This document shows, in pieces, positions 16,941 through 28,140 of a stretch of DNA of 64,000 nucleotides. Source of the stretch: Lineus longissimus (lineage: Eukaryota; Nemertea; Pilidiophora; Heteronemertea; Lineidae); NCBI RefSeq assembly GCF_910592395.1, contig NC_088309.1, forward strand, positions 17,238,599-17,302,598, written 5' to 3'. The position numbers and the translations under genes are program-made. Numbering within the stretch: position 1 is the stretch's first letter; each line of letters begins with the position of its first letter. The notes below the pieces were generated by a model that worked only from the letters and a program-made list of their open reading frames with translations, did not search any database and was not told where the DNA came from.

Positions 16941-17241
16941 TCGATTTTCTGCACTGTGTGACACTATTATCGGAGCCAACTGACATTTTAATGCCTAATT
17001 GTTTTGTAGGACGGCCTCCTAATCGAATAGTACTCTGAGAAGAAAAATGACATGGATTTTGTGGCATTCCTATAAATTGCAGGATGATAATAACCATGTC
17101 TGCCTCTCTTTCAGACTGCCAATATAATATGGTCTATCCTTTGAAGCCAGTTCTCAAAATGTAAATTTCCTCGAGGAACATTTTAAAGTTATAGTCGGGG
17201 GAAACTTGATTGAAATCATTTTTAAAAAAGACTCATTCAAT

Positions 17242-20200
17242 ATGCAGGCTATCATTGGATCAAGTGTCCCAGTGCTATGTTCGAAGTGGTCAAAACATTT
17301 TCAAAAAGCATGTCCAGCACTTGTGCAACTCTGTCGCCACATGGGCACAAAATCGGAGCGAAAACGGTTGGTGATTCTTGGAACTGGATGGGGGAGCTAC
17401 AGCGTACTGAAAAGCATCGATAAGACAAAGTTTGACGTGATTGTCGTTTCTCCAAGGAACCACTTCCTCTTCACGCCCCTTCTGTGCAGCACTACTGTTG
17501 GGACCCTTGAATTCAGGTGAGTTAGTGGTGATATTTGATGTGTGATGCCAGGACCCTCCAACTTCTCAGCCAGTTGCTTGCCCTTCTCCTTCTTCTTCAG
17601 CGTTCACCTGGGTATATTCATCCTCTGAACCAGCAGGAGCCTCTTTTATATGCCACAACATTTAGGTGCCAGTTGGGTTCATTGACCTGATTATTGTCTT
17701 CAGCCAGAGGTAGATGCCATCGCAAGCTACTCATGTTTCTCACTTGGTTGGATTTTTTGCTTGCTCTGGCATAGACACCATGCACAAGGAACTTCTTTTA
17801 TGTCTCATTCAAAAGATGGAGCAATTTGGGGTTAAAGTGTCTTTCTCAAGGACACAAAACAAGGCAATTCTTCCAAGAGTTGAACCCAAGGCCCCCTATT
17901 TATGAGCACAGTGCTCTCATCACTATGCCACTGATCTCCCTTGTTTCTTGCCCTAAAGATCAGGCATTGCAGAGTGTCTGTGTACACAACTTGCTGAAAT
18001 GATTGGTATTTGTATTTAATTATGGAATTAAACTGCTTTATTAAGCAAATGTTTGATTCTTAGAATTATAGTTTTGGGGATTCCCTCTTCCAAAGAAGAT
18101 ATTAATGGAAACTACTAGTACTGCAGTGTGAATGATGACCAGCCAGCTGACCATAGTCTCAACACCTCTCGTTAGTAAATTAACTAGCTGATTTGAAAAA
18201 TCTTTTATTTCAGGTCAATCATAGAACCTGTCCGAGAAACCAGATTCCGTCATTCAGACCACTTTCATTTGGCGTACGCCCGAGGTTTGAACATCGGGGA
18301 GAAAACGCTAGATTGCCAGAGTACAATACGTGATGATGTCACCTTCAAGCTGCCCTATGATAAACTAGTCATAGGAGTCGGTGCACTGAGTAACACTTTT
18401 GGTGTCCCTGGAGTAGAGGAACATGCTTGTTTCTTGAAGGTGAATTATGAAATCACATTATTTTCAGGATTCTAACTTTTCTGGTTTAGCCAGTCAAGAA
18501 AAGAAGGTTGTGGGGTTATTGGCCTGCAACTCTGTCTTTGACTTGATGAGAATTCCATTACACGTGCAGTTTCTTCGGGTCTCACTCTTGGATGGAGTTT
18601 ATCTTTTGTTTACTTCAGCATAGGCCCAGATAGATAAAAGGAATATCTGTTTTACATTATGTTTGATTGTATGTCAGCTTCTGACCAAGGCGCTTGCCGC
18701 TTGGCTTTGAAAAGTGCCTTTGTAAAAATATTTGGTAGTTTTGGGTGAGGTTATGGTTATGGTTAAAAGCTGTTAGCCAATTGCCTGTGTGTATACACCT
18801 TTCTAGAAATGGGGCGCTGAGTGTCCGAAATAGTGATGTCATAAGGGGAAACTAGGCCTTATGGTGGAGGGACAACGGAGATAGTCATGGTTGACCAACA
18901 CACTTGAATGCCTTTAATGACGGACAAGGGGGAAAAAGTTAGTTCCAATGCAAGCCACCAATTTCGGGAAAAATGTATAGAAGTGCGAGTCCACTCCAGG
19001 CTACTGTCCACCCGTAAGGTACCTTTTTAGTTGCTCTGGCATCACCATGTTGTACAATGGGCCACAGTTTCTGCCCATCTGACGGGCGCATAAATAGGGG
19101 TGGGATTAGACTGTAAGGCACTGCACTCGAACCTGGGATCCCTGGCTTGTAAGGCTGATGCAATTACCTTGAACAGGCCGTAAAACCCATAATATTCATT
19201 ATAAACCTTGAGACCAACTGCCCCTTCTGTGGATCTTCTCTAAAGAAAATGAATCCAAATTGTTTCCTTGCAGGAACTTTCCGATGCACGTAGAATCCGG
19301 GACAAGATTCTGAGTAATTTTGAACTGTCCGTCTCTCCGGGAATAACAGAGGAAGAAAGTCGACGTCTTCTGCAAACTGTGATTGTTGGCGGGGGTCCCA
19401 CAGGTGTGGAATTTGGAGCAGAGCTATATGATTTCGTAAAAGAGGTGAGCAATTTTCTGATAATCAGGAAATCAATTTTGAATTGCCAAAGGATTGTTGT
19501 TCTAGGAATACATCCTTTGGTCTTTCGCCCCCCCCCCAAAAAAAAAAATTTGCACATTAACAGGTTTGAAATTCAAGTGAGAAATTGAACTATGAAACGC
19601 AGGTTATGAGAATATACCTAAATTATTAGCAACTAGACCTATCACCCCTTGATCTGAAGTCTCTTTTGAGCTCAAAGGACCAACAGAGCTCTTACATAAG
19701 AGCATTATCACCAGGCTGTTGCATGTAAGAGCATTATCACCAAGCTGTTACATGTAAGAGCATTATCACCAAGCTGTTACACGTAAGAGCATTATCACCA
19801 AGCTGTTACACGTAAGAGCATTATCACCAAGCTATTACATGTAAGAGCATTATCACCAAGCTGTTAAATTAGTAATTTATTTTTTTCGCACTGTCTGAGA
19901 GTTGAAAAAAGGAAATTTGAAAAAAGACATTCAGAAAAATGATTTACTAATAAGAACAAGCATATTGAAGGGATGTTTCACCATGTCCTTTAACCTGTGA
20001 ACTGCGTAAGACGCCATATGACGTCCTGGCCTAAAGACTGTGCATTGCGTAAGACGTTATATGGCGTCCTATGTTTGTGACTTGCCTAGGCCCAGGCAAC
20101 ACTCAGAAACTCGATGGGGAATCCCCTTAGATCGTCAGCACAGTGTAGTTTAGTTTCAGAACACTACGGCCGCCACTGGCACCAGTTTTTGAGCTGAATC

Positions 20201-23200
20201 ATGGCGACAGCATGAAAGATGAAGCGGCCGTTAGATGAGGATGTGCATGTGTAATCTAATCAATTACGCAGTAGGACGCGGTTAACGAATAAAAAATCAC
20301 GCAGTTAACATTTTACAAGCCTGACTCATTTCCACGTTTTATACCGGGTGCCTAAAATTTTTCTTTTTTCAGGATGTGACTAAACTCTATCCCAAGATGA
20401 GCGAGAATGTCCATGTCACCTTGGTCGAGTCGAATACGATACTTGGTAACTTCGATCAACGCCTACAAGCATATGCTGAGAAGAAGATTCGTGCCAGGAA
20501 AAGGTTTCACTTGGTGAAGTCATCTGTTTCTGGTAATAACAAGGACTTTGTGTTCATGAACATTCATCTGTGCTGGGGATAGTAATCCAAAGTAGTTTGA
20601 AAACTTTTGATCACAGCATAAAAGTGAAAATAGTCCAGTAATTTTCGAATCAATCTCGATTCTTCGTCAGCTAGAGTCTAATGCCACTGATCGGAAGTGT
20701 CAGATCAGTGACATTAGACTCTAGGTGACGAAGAATCTAGATTGATTCGAACATTACTGGACTATTTTCAATTTTATGCTGTGATCAAAAGTTTTTAAAC
20801 TACTTTGAAGGACTTAATGTGTACTATATGTATGCCTATTTCGGCACTCACACTATTAGTATTATATTCAGGGTGCGGTCATCTCCGGAATATTAGCGCA
20901 TGCCCATAACAACAAGCAAAAAGAATCCAAGGAGATTGCATACTGAATTTGTTTTGTAAAGATGTACACGAGTGGGGTTATATTCATCTAAGTATCTACT
21001 GTTTATAATGCATAAGGTAAACATTACACCGGGATGATATTGCGCTGACTAGTTCAACGCATCAGATTATCTTCGTTGCCATTAATGCGGGATCAGATGC
21101 GGCTTCAATTAACCAGTTAGGCAGTGCTAGTGAAATTTCAGATTGGCAAAATTGACAATGCTGGGTCAATGGCTTTCAAATTACAAAAACATCCTGACTT
21201 GTATTTCACACTGTTATGTAACACATGAATACGTAATGTAATCAGAGTGTTGTCTATTTCAGCGGTAAACTCTAATCATGTTGTGCTCAAGGATGGTACT
21301 GTGTTACCGTGTGGCCTTGTTGTATGGAGTACTGGCCTTGCCCCAAGACCCTTCACCAAGAAGCTTGATATGCCCAAGAATGATGCAGGACAGGTAAATA
21401 CTAGAGATTATAAAGGCGCTGTTCAGAAATGTTTGTGATATGTAATCATAGGAAAGACGTTGTAACTATTAAAGGGACAATATAGGCAGCAGCTAGGCAG
21501 GCAAGATAAAGTAACACGAAGTCGGCAATAGGGGTCTCTCACATCTCACAGTATGTCGAAATTATTCACGCTTGTAAGAGGGATATATTTAGTGCTAAGT
21601 CTGACATGAAACAGTGGCCTTACTGTGCATATAAGTCACCCCCAGATGGCCAATTTAACCCCACTGCTCCTGCCTATAGTCCCCCTTTAACATGTTGATC
21701 ATTAAGACCAAGCCAGATTGAGATATGTGCTGAAGAAACCTAAGTCAATGAGACGAGTTTCAGAAAGTGTGTGGTCTGTTCTTCACATTTTTTACACTTT
21801 GATGAATGACTGTGAAAAATCCATTTTCTGAAATCTTTGAAAATTGTGCCTGATAAAACTGTTAATGAATAAAACATTATATTATAGAACAGGCATCAGT
21901 GTTTTTGCCTGACAGAACCTGAAAACAGAAGGATTTTTTGTGTTGCCAAAAGCATACAAATCTTTCTTGAAAGTTCTCGCGAGAGCAATGAACCATCTCC
22001 TTCAGGTAAACAGGATTGAAGTAAAGAATTTATACTTGTCCTTCATTTCTTTCAAATTAGTATTCAACAGCTGGGTATTGGCCAAATTTTGGTGCTGACC
22101 ACTTTTGAAAATCCCCCCAGTCGACCCTTGCTTATGTTTTGTCCAACCTGTAGGTTGTCCATTTCAGTTGCTGACAGATAATCGACTGTGTGTTGTTGGA
22201 GACCCATCTGGGGACGTCTTTGCGATTGGCGATTGTGCAGATATTGAAGGTTTCAACTTGCCCTGCACCGCCCATGTAAGGATCTTCCAATGCTGTTATT
22301 TCTGTGCAGAGCCAGTCACTGATTTGTGAAGTTCCAGGATTGACTGGACCATGCAGGAATGCTTCAACACAAGATGCACAGTAAACCACTAAAACAGAGG
22401 TGCAAAAGTTTGTTCATAAAGCACACTTAGATAAGGGGATTTCATAAGGTGGTTACCCAAGCCGCGAAACCGGCCCGTGGGACATGCGTACAGGTAGGTC
22501 AAAGACGCAAAATCGGCCTGCCAAGAATTTCTATACAGTGTGTCCTTTAACCCTTTTAGTGTCAACCATGTTTTACATTTTCCTACCCCAGAATGTCAAG
22601 CATGTTTTTGGGTTTTAGCAGCTTTTAGGTAACTCTTTTATGAAGCCTTGTAGCTCAGAAGTGTTCACTTCTATCACTTTACAGTAATTGAAAAGTTTGT
22701 AGGCAATTGCCTGGAGCAAAGGATGGTACCAGTTAAATGCGTATATGTCATTTCATTTTTGGGTAAAAACCATGGAAAAGTGTGAAAAACGCGCAAATTC
22801 TGACGATTTCTTTGAAATAATTTTCTAAAATGTACTTTAGTAATTGTTTGTAGCAGATCTCTTCTGATAATTGTTTAGTACACTATCCTGGATGAAGCTA
22901 AAGAAATTTCAACATGAATTGGTTATTTTTAGGGGTGAAAATGTTATTTTGAACTATCGTCAGAATTCGGTGTTTCCGCTGGTTTGATTTTCAGAGCGAA
23001 ATTGCGGGAAATATCACTGTAGAAAGCATATGAGTATTCGGTACCAAACGATCAGATTTGATTGGCTCTTTCGAAAGGTAGATATAAAACACGGACTGGA
23101 CAATGCTGAAACGATGTACATGCTGTTTTCTAACGTTATATCCCCTGTCGACCTCAGGTCGAGAGTGACACTAACGGGGTAGCTTTTCCATCTCGACCTG

Positions 23201-24592
23201 AGGTCGAGAGTGACACTAAAAGGGTTAAGCATTTGTCAGGGATTCTGCGTTCAAACTGTTCTGGCTCAGGGATTGTGCAAACAAATTGTTATATTAAGCA
23301 ATGGAAACCTGTTTCAAAAGCCAGGTTTTCAGAGTTTCCCGCATAAAAATGTGAAGATTTTCAGGATGGATTGCATGAATAAAATCTCATTTTTGACTCT
23401 TTTCAGGTTGCTGAAAGACAGGGTCGGTTTCTTGCCAACCAGCTCAGTAAAAACACCGATGAACCTTTTGTGTATAAAAGTTTGGGCATGATGGCCTATA
23501 TCGGTGGCTACAGTGCACTTACTGAGGTGCCGAAGGTCAAATTGAGAGGTAGGTCTTGCTAAGGCCGCGTACAATTTCCCAATCCTACGTTGGCTGTAAT
23601 AGCCAAACTCATGAATGACCAAGTGGGTTGGTTATTGCCTGCCAGTACCACTGTGGTGCCAGTTGAAGATATTGACCTAGTAAGTCTATCTTGGCCATGG
23701 GGGAGTTTGTCGCAAGTTAAACTATGATTAATTGAGTCTTCCTTGCCCTGGCATTGGCAGCAGGTTAAAAGATATTAAGTTGAGAGCTGAGCATCTTTTA
23801 ATGTAAGAAGGACGAGGAAGAGGAAAACCATGTTCCAGGAGGAAATCTACACTGTCGGAGAGAGTTGGCTTCTCTGTAAAATAAGTGTAACTGATCCAAC
23901 TGGGGAAACAAACCTGGGACCTCGGCGGTGATAGGCGCTGATGTTTCCAATGGGCTTCTCCAACTACCCGGGTTCTTGGTTCGCGTCTCATTGAGGGGAT
24001 TCTGGGGGGACTGGCCTCCTTAGCCTTGGTAGGCACCCATTCAAGGAGAAGGAAATCTCTGATATAAAACCTTGGAGTAGAATGAATCCCTAAAGGTGCC
24101 GTGAGCAGGCCCCCCTGAGTGTGGAAATTCCATGACTGCGGTCCAATACGCCAAAGATGGCCATCTGGTAAAAATCATAACTGGGGTGCTCCAAAAATAA
24201 GATAAATCATATGAGAACACAGAATAATAACAATATGAGAATGAAGAAGATGAAGTAGATGCAAAGGATATGGCAAGTTAGTTGACTTGCCCAAGGTCAC
24301 ATGCAATGCGTCCTTGTCCAGTATCAAACCGAGGATGTTGCGATAAAAACCCTAGTGGTTGAAGTTGTAGTTCTAGGCCTGCTAATGGGTGTATACATGT
24401 AGAATAGTACATTCTGCTTGTCTGTCCTTCTAAAAATGTAACGTCTGCCTGTATTACTTTTCAGGTTTCCACTCTTGGCTGTTGTGGCGTTCTGCCTACC
24501 TGACCCGCTTGGGTAGCTGGCGGTTGAGGATGCAGGTCCCGATAGACTGGCTCAAGACCTTACTGTACGGCAGGGATGTATCAAAGTTTTAA
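17242..24592 (+). CDS. Type II (alternative) NADH dehydrogenase, 8 exons
   Basis: Exons: 17242-17516, 18214-18439, 19274-19444, 20373-20532, 21263-21393, 22168-22275, 23407-23548 and 24465-24592. All have GT-AG borders, and the total of 1341 nt gives 446 residues plus TAA. In the family, this single-chain FAD enzyme passes electrons from NADH to quinone without pumping protons, on the mitochondrial inner membrane. The FAD Rossmann motif GTGWGS is near residue 47, followed by [14 protein letters not shown]. The second Rossmann motif GGGPTG (206-211) is for NADH, and the AIGDCAD motif (about 340-346) closes the FAD site. The C terminus [19 protein letters not shown] resembles the amphipathic membrane anchor. 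The first ~40 residues are basic with almost no acid residue, which suggests a mitochondrial presequence. There is no EF-hand insert. I chose the ATG at 17,242 because no upstream in-frame ATG precedes it. Introns hold SINEs, a minisatellite, a hairpin and a TTAA element. Confidence 0.92.
17585..17941 (-). mobile_element. tRNA-derived SINE in NDH-2 intron 1
   Basis: Read on the minus strand, the head starts at about 17,941 (GGGAGATCAGTGGCATAGTG) and includes a B-box-like CTTGGGTTCAACTC. The body shares cttcttcagcgttc, ggtgccag-tgggttcattg, cgcaagctactcatgtttct and ctggcatagacacca with 29,987-30,245. These matches define a family with two copies here. Confidence 0.7.
18890..19178 (-). mobile_element. 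tRNA-derived SINE in NDH-2 intron 2
   Basis: The minus strand shows a tRNA-like head from about 19,178 with an anticodon-arm-like GCCTTACAAGCC and a B box CCCAGGTTCGAGTGC at about 19,123-19,137. The body extends toward 18,890. Its head differs from the other SINEs in the window, so it is another family or subfamily. Confidence 0.5.
19694..19866. repeat. 29-bp minisatellite in NDH-2 intron 3
   Basis: Six contiguous copies of a 29-bp unit (gtaagagcattatcaccaag plus ctgttacat) with few substitutions. There are no spacers between units, so it is a minisatellite and not a CRISPR-type array. Confidence 0.9.
20588..20807. mobile_element. Hairpin MITE in NDH-2 intron 4
   Basis: A 220-bp near-perfect palindrome. 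The left half begins CAAAGTAGTTTGAAAACTTTT and the right half ends AAAAGTTTTTAAACTACTTTG, with matched inner segments (agtccagtaat, attgattcga) around a loop near 20,685-20,700. It is non-coding. It lies only about 55 bp after the donor of exon 4, so a strong hairpin would form in the pre-mRNA. Confidence 0.85.
22551..23224. mobile_element. TTAA-bounded non-autonomous element in NDH-2 intron 6
   Basis: Inverted ends CCCTTTTAGTGTCA and TGACACTAAAAGGG are flanked by TTAA at 22,547-22,550 and 23,225-23,228. The right end carries two copies of an internal palindrome, tcgacctgaggtcgagagtg. The CCCTTT start and TTAA duplication are typical of piggyBac ends. There is no transposase remnant. The element ends about 180 bp before exon 7 of the NDH-2 gene. 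Confidence 0.85.
24003..24090. repeat. Interspersed repeat, copy 2
   Basis: Second copy of the repeat at 5981-6075, in the last intron of the NDH-2 gene. It shares gactggcctccttag, ggtaggca and gatataaaacc in the same order and orientation. Confidence 0.5.
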
Positions 24593-24907
24593 ACGAAATT
24601 AAAGAGGTTCGGATTTCGATCTGAGTATGAGGTGGTATTTTGAGGCGGATATTTCTTTGCCTGTTGTGAGAAGTGCAATGAAACATATCATCTTTAATGT
24701 CTGGTTTGCTGAGAAACAATCATACGGAACAATCAACTTGACTTAATGACGTCAACCAGAGCGAAAAAATCACCTCATTCTTGCTCTTGTTCTCAGATCA
24801 TAATCTAAACCTTTCTTATTGTCAGTCAGGTTTTTGAAAAGTTTGGTGCTTTATAATGTCAGGGATTTTTACTTAGATTAGAAGGACTTATTTAGGACTT
24901 TTAAAAA

Positions 24908-25092
24908 TTATTTTACTATTTGAAAATGTTTAGAGTGTGATAGGCGCTGGTCCGGCCTGATCTCTTCCTCGAGGGTTTCCTGCGCATCATAAAACACCTC
25001 CTCAACCTCTTCTGCATCTGCAAAAGCCTCGATCTCTTCTGTATCATAACTAAGGACGTCGGGTGAAGACATACTGACGACAACTGCAATGA
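24908..25092 (-). CDS. Small acidic hypothetical exon
   Basis: On the minus strand a good acceptor (polypyrimidine tract then attgcag, ending at about 25,093) leads into a frame with an ATG at 25,072 and a stop at 24,910-24,908. From the ATG it has 54 residues, 16 of them Asp or Glu, including EEIEAFADAEEVEEVF. It converges on the 3' end of the NDH-2 gene. It may be the last coding exon of a gene to the right or the N-terminal piece of a decayed transposase. I recognise no family, and chance coding is possible. Confidence 0.25.
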
Positions 25093-25752
25093 TAGAAAAT
25101 CAAGACATTTTAAACAGGTACCGCTGGTATAAAAGGTGGAGGCGGGCACCAGGTTGGCAAATGGCTGGGTGGCAAATTTGAATTCAGAGCTCCTGTACAT
25201 TTTCACATTTTCTTTCAATTTTCTCAGGTTATGTGGCAGATTGTGACTCAGAAATGTGATGATGATGATTATGAATATCATGAAAATCAAAATCCCTTGG
25301 AAGATTATTTCAAACTGTGTTTAAAATAGTGGAATTTGATGGAAAATTGTCTTCTAAATGACCCAACTGAAGAATCTTATGCATATTTGCAGTGCATAAG
25401 TAATGCAAATACGCATAAATTATACAAATTTATGAGTAATTCACTGTTAGTAAAAAAAGTGCATTCACATGCACATGTCATGCTCAATCTGAAATGGAAT
25501 CAAAGCTCCATGCTTTGCTTATTTAGAGGGCCTACCTCCCAAGCTGTCAGGTCCCTGAAGTCAGTAGTCCTATGACAGTCCCAGTCCCAGTCTAATGTGT
25601 ATAATCCATTAAAATAAATCCAATAGAATGAAAATAAAATCCATCTGAAATTGACAGTCAAAAGTCATAATCCATACATGATTGAAAATAAGTCCAAATT
25701 ATATTGTGATATTCCTTGCAACCAGTGAAATAGTAACTTATGATATCCAAAT

Positions 25753-27662
25753 CTAGTTCCACATATGTCCCATGTATGGCTTTCCACGAGGGTTAGGGTA
25801 AAGACACCTGACCAGGGTGAGAACACAGTCAGGAATGACCTCCCTGTCACCCCTTTGCCTTGAAATCCAAACAACCTGGTCTTGATTCCTTTCTTGCAAC
25901 ATCCTATGTTTTTTCTGAAAGTATCTGTGATCATTCCATGCATCACGATCCTTCATCAATTTCCAATATCTTTTGTACAAGTCCTTCCTAATTGTATTGT
26001 TTCCTTTCCTGGGAGGCTGTCCTGCCCCCAGCCACCCTGGCCTCTTGGTTGCAACACATGGTTGGCAATAACATAAATTACATTCCTCTCTCTGTGGATC
26101 ACGAGGCACGCGCATCTGCTGCCTTTCTTCTGCAACAGGCACAGCTGGAACTTGGTTAATGTTAACCCCTCCACCCTGTACAGTTTCTGCTGGTAATGCT
26201 ACATTGTCATCAATAATTCCAACAGGTTCAGCAGCAACCACTCTATCAACTGTGTCTGCTTCAACTGAGTCTGAATAACACTGTATTCCAACATCATGAT
26301 GCATAACATCAAGTTCTTCAATATCCAAATTATTAAAATGAATTATTCCCCATATCAACTCTTTTTGTTCAGCTGTAACCAGCAGTTGCAATATCTCCTT
26401 CCTTTCCATGATGATAAAACTTGGTCTAACACAGCCCAAATAAAACTAAGAAATTCACCTCATGAACTAGGTCTTACCAACATGAGGGGTGATAGGTTGG
26501 TCTGTCATCTATGAAGAAACCTGGCCATAAAAACTGTCCATCCAAAGCTCCCACAATATACCCCTGTAGCCGAACAGTTTTTTCTTTTTTATATCCCTGC
26601 CAATTATCCTCCTTGGTTTTCTGGAGTCCTTCACTAATACTGTCGAAGTTACTTCCCTATCCTGCTGTTCATTCCAATCTAAAACAGCCAAGTTACTATT
26701 ACTACGGATAATATATGCTGATTTCTCAAAAACTATCCTTTTGTCATGAAACTGTAATATCGCATTATTGAATGATTCAACAAAATGTGTGTCCTTGCAA
26801 CAAATGTACAACTCCGGTTTCTTGTATACAGGCATACCATGAAGGAACTTTCTCAAGGCCTCCACTGCTTTTGGGTTGACAATCGGTTCCTTGCTAGGTT
26901 CATAGTCAGGATCAGACCTGCAAGGGGACTCAGGATGACAGTGACTGTGATCGCCTTGATAGTGTGGAATGATACTGTCAATTCCTTCCTTGATCTTTCT
27001 TTAGGATCACCATTGCATCTTTTGATGTGGTAATACACATGGGTCTTTACTGAACCTGCTTTATCCGCCAAGTCTCTAAACCAGGTTTTCCCTTCTAAGT
27101 ACTTGTACCCCGATGTCAGCTTTTTCAATCCAGCAGCTATGTTTTTAGTCATGTGCCATGTATCCAGAGAATTCATTGTTGGAGCATGCTGATCCCTGAC
27201 AAACTTGGTGATCTGAGGGTTCGAGTCATGGGCGTGCACCCTCACTGGAACATCCTGTTCATCTAAATATGTATATATTTTCTTAGTTCCTATGAGTTCA
27301 TGTCTCCCTGGAGCTTGATCATCATATTTGGACACGACCTCATGGGCAAGTACCTTGTGAGTTTTATCCCCCAAACACAAAACATCAGTAAATCTGGAAT
27401 TCTTGTGCCAGCAGTGTCTTGCATCTGTCGCAATGTCTATGCCATCAAGTTCACTTGTTTCGACAGAGGCGGCAATTTCTTCCAACAAAGCATCACCCTC
27501 CGATTCCTTTGTGGCGGCGTCAGTCACAGTTTTATATGTTTCAGCTAATGCCGTCAAAGATTTTTCCCCAATTTTCCCTACACCAGCACCATCACACACT
27601 CTTTCGTACTGATTTGGTAAAATCCCAGAAGCAAAATAGGCGTGTGCCATCCTTAGGTTAAA
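25753..27662 (-). pseudogene. DDE-type DNA transposase, C-terminal part (broken)
   Basis: Continuation of the frame at 28,141-28,824 after an inserted element. From 27,650 down it encodes the motifs IATDARHCWHKN, GTKKIYTYLDEQ, HAHDSNPQ and a Leu/Trp-rich DTWHMTKNIAAGLKKL. The Asp residues in TDARHC and HAHD are plausible members of a DDE/D triad. Near 26,970 the frame shifts; the other frame carries a GDHSHCHPESPC-type Cys/His segment. It then runs into KDTHFVESFNN, where a Glu could complete the triad. A third block, 26,439-25,753, has an acidic stretch and a Cys cluster (CNLCYCQPC) and ends in a basic helix. The family is one often found as uncharacterised proteins in invertebrates; I cannot name the superfamily firmly (Kolobok-like or Mutator-like). 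At least one frameshift and one insertion make it non-functional. Confidence 0.6.
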
Positions 27663-27684
27663 TGTAACAGAGGAAAAACATCAA

Positions 27685-27757
27685 GGTCCAACCGGGGATT
27701 GAACCCGGGACCTCTCGCTTATAAGGCCATCACTCTACCGACTGAGCTAAAGGGAAT
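27685..27757 (-). repeat. tRNA-like module in LTR-like repeat (copy 1)
   Basis: Read on the minus strand it contains TTAGCTCAGTCGGTAGAG (A box), an anticodon-arm-like GGCCTTATAAGCG and CCCGGGTTCAATCCCCGG (perfect T arm, B box). The 3' end GGTTGGACC lacks a matching 5' acceptor strand, so it is not an intact tRNA gene. Confidence 0.7.
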
Positions 27758-27954
27758 TTCCCTCTAGCCTGGGCTAGTAGGAATGATGCCACCTCTACAT
27801 ACTCCCCCTGTTCGGGAAAGTTGTGTCCTCACAACCAGGTTCTTCCGTGATACAAAGGGTTAATTCATTATCCAAAGACACACCAGCATCTAAACAAATT
27901 ATTAGTACCCTTTTACCACGTTGGGCGCCAAATGTAACAGAGGAAAAACATCAA

Positions 27955-28027
27955 GGCCCAACCGGGGATTGAACCCGGGACCTCTCGCTTATAAGGCCAT
28001 CACTCTACCGACTGAGCTAAAGGGAAT
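27955..28027 (-). repeat. tRNA-like module in LTR-like repeat (copy 2)
   Basis: Almost identical to the module at 27,685-27,757 and in the same orientation, 270 bp away. It is part of the full LTR-like unit 27,933-28,140. Confidence 0.7.
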
Positions 28028-28044
28028 TTCCCAGGCTAGAGGGG

Positions 28045-28118
28045 AATTCCCTTTAGCTCAGTTGGTAGAGTGATGGCCTTATAAGCGAGAGGACCCAGGT
28101 TCAATCCCCGGTTGGACC
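28045..28118 (+). repeat. tRNA-like module, inverted (copy 3)
   Basis: Inverted copy on the plus strand, with A box TAGCTCAGTTGG at 28,054-28,065 and B box GGTTCAATCCC at 28,098-28,108. It faces copy 2 head to head, so the LTR-like unit is itself a large palindrome. It has one mismatch in the T arm (CCAGG instead of CCGGG). Confidence 0.7.
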
Positions 28119-28140
28119 TTGATGTTTTTCCTCTGTTACA

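Larger units (their letters stand above)
27663..28140 (-). mobile_element. Miniature LTR-like element with tRNA-like modules
   Basis: On the minus strand: an LTR-like unit (28,140-27,933) starts TGTAACAG and ends CTGTTACA. After 2 nt comes TGGCGCCCAACGTGG (27,930-27,916), the complement expected for priming by tRNA-Lys (Lys1,2 type). About 140 bp of non-coding internal DNA follow, then a second, partial LTR copy (about 27,775-27,663). Each LTR arm includes a tRNA-like module. The whole interrupts the coding frame of a DNA transposase. The size and primer site fit a TRIM-type non-autonomous retrotransposon (inference); no target duplication could be confirmed. Confidence 0.6.

Noticed and set aside
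19694-19866. Regular 29-bp repeats resembling a CRISPR array
   Set aside because: The units are contiguous with no spacers and lie in an animal intron; this is a minisatellite.
19990-20284. Another TTAA-bounded element
   Set aside because: TTAA words and ctgcgtaagacg/cgtcctactgcg inside look suggestive, but the ends do not pair and no clear boundary exists on the right.
17242-24592. Bacterial contamination as the source of the NDH-2 gene
   Set aside because: Seven GT-AG introns with animal-type repeats and SINEs inside them show a nuclear eukaryotic gene.
27685-28118. Three candidate tRNA genes
   Set aside because: A and B boxes and the T arm are good, but the acceptor stems do not close and the modules lie in LTR-like repeats.
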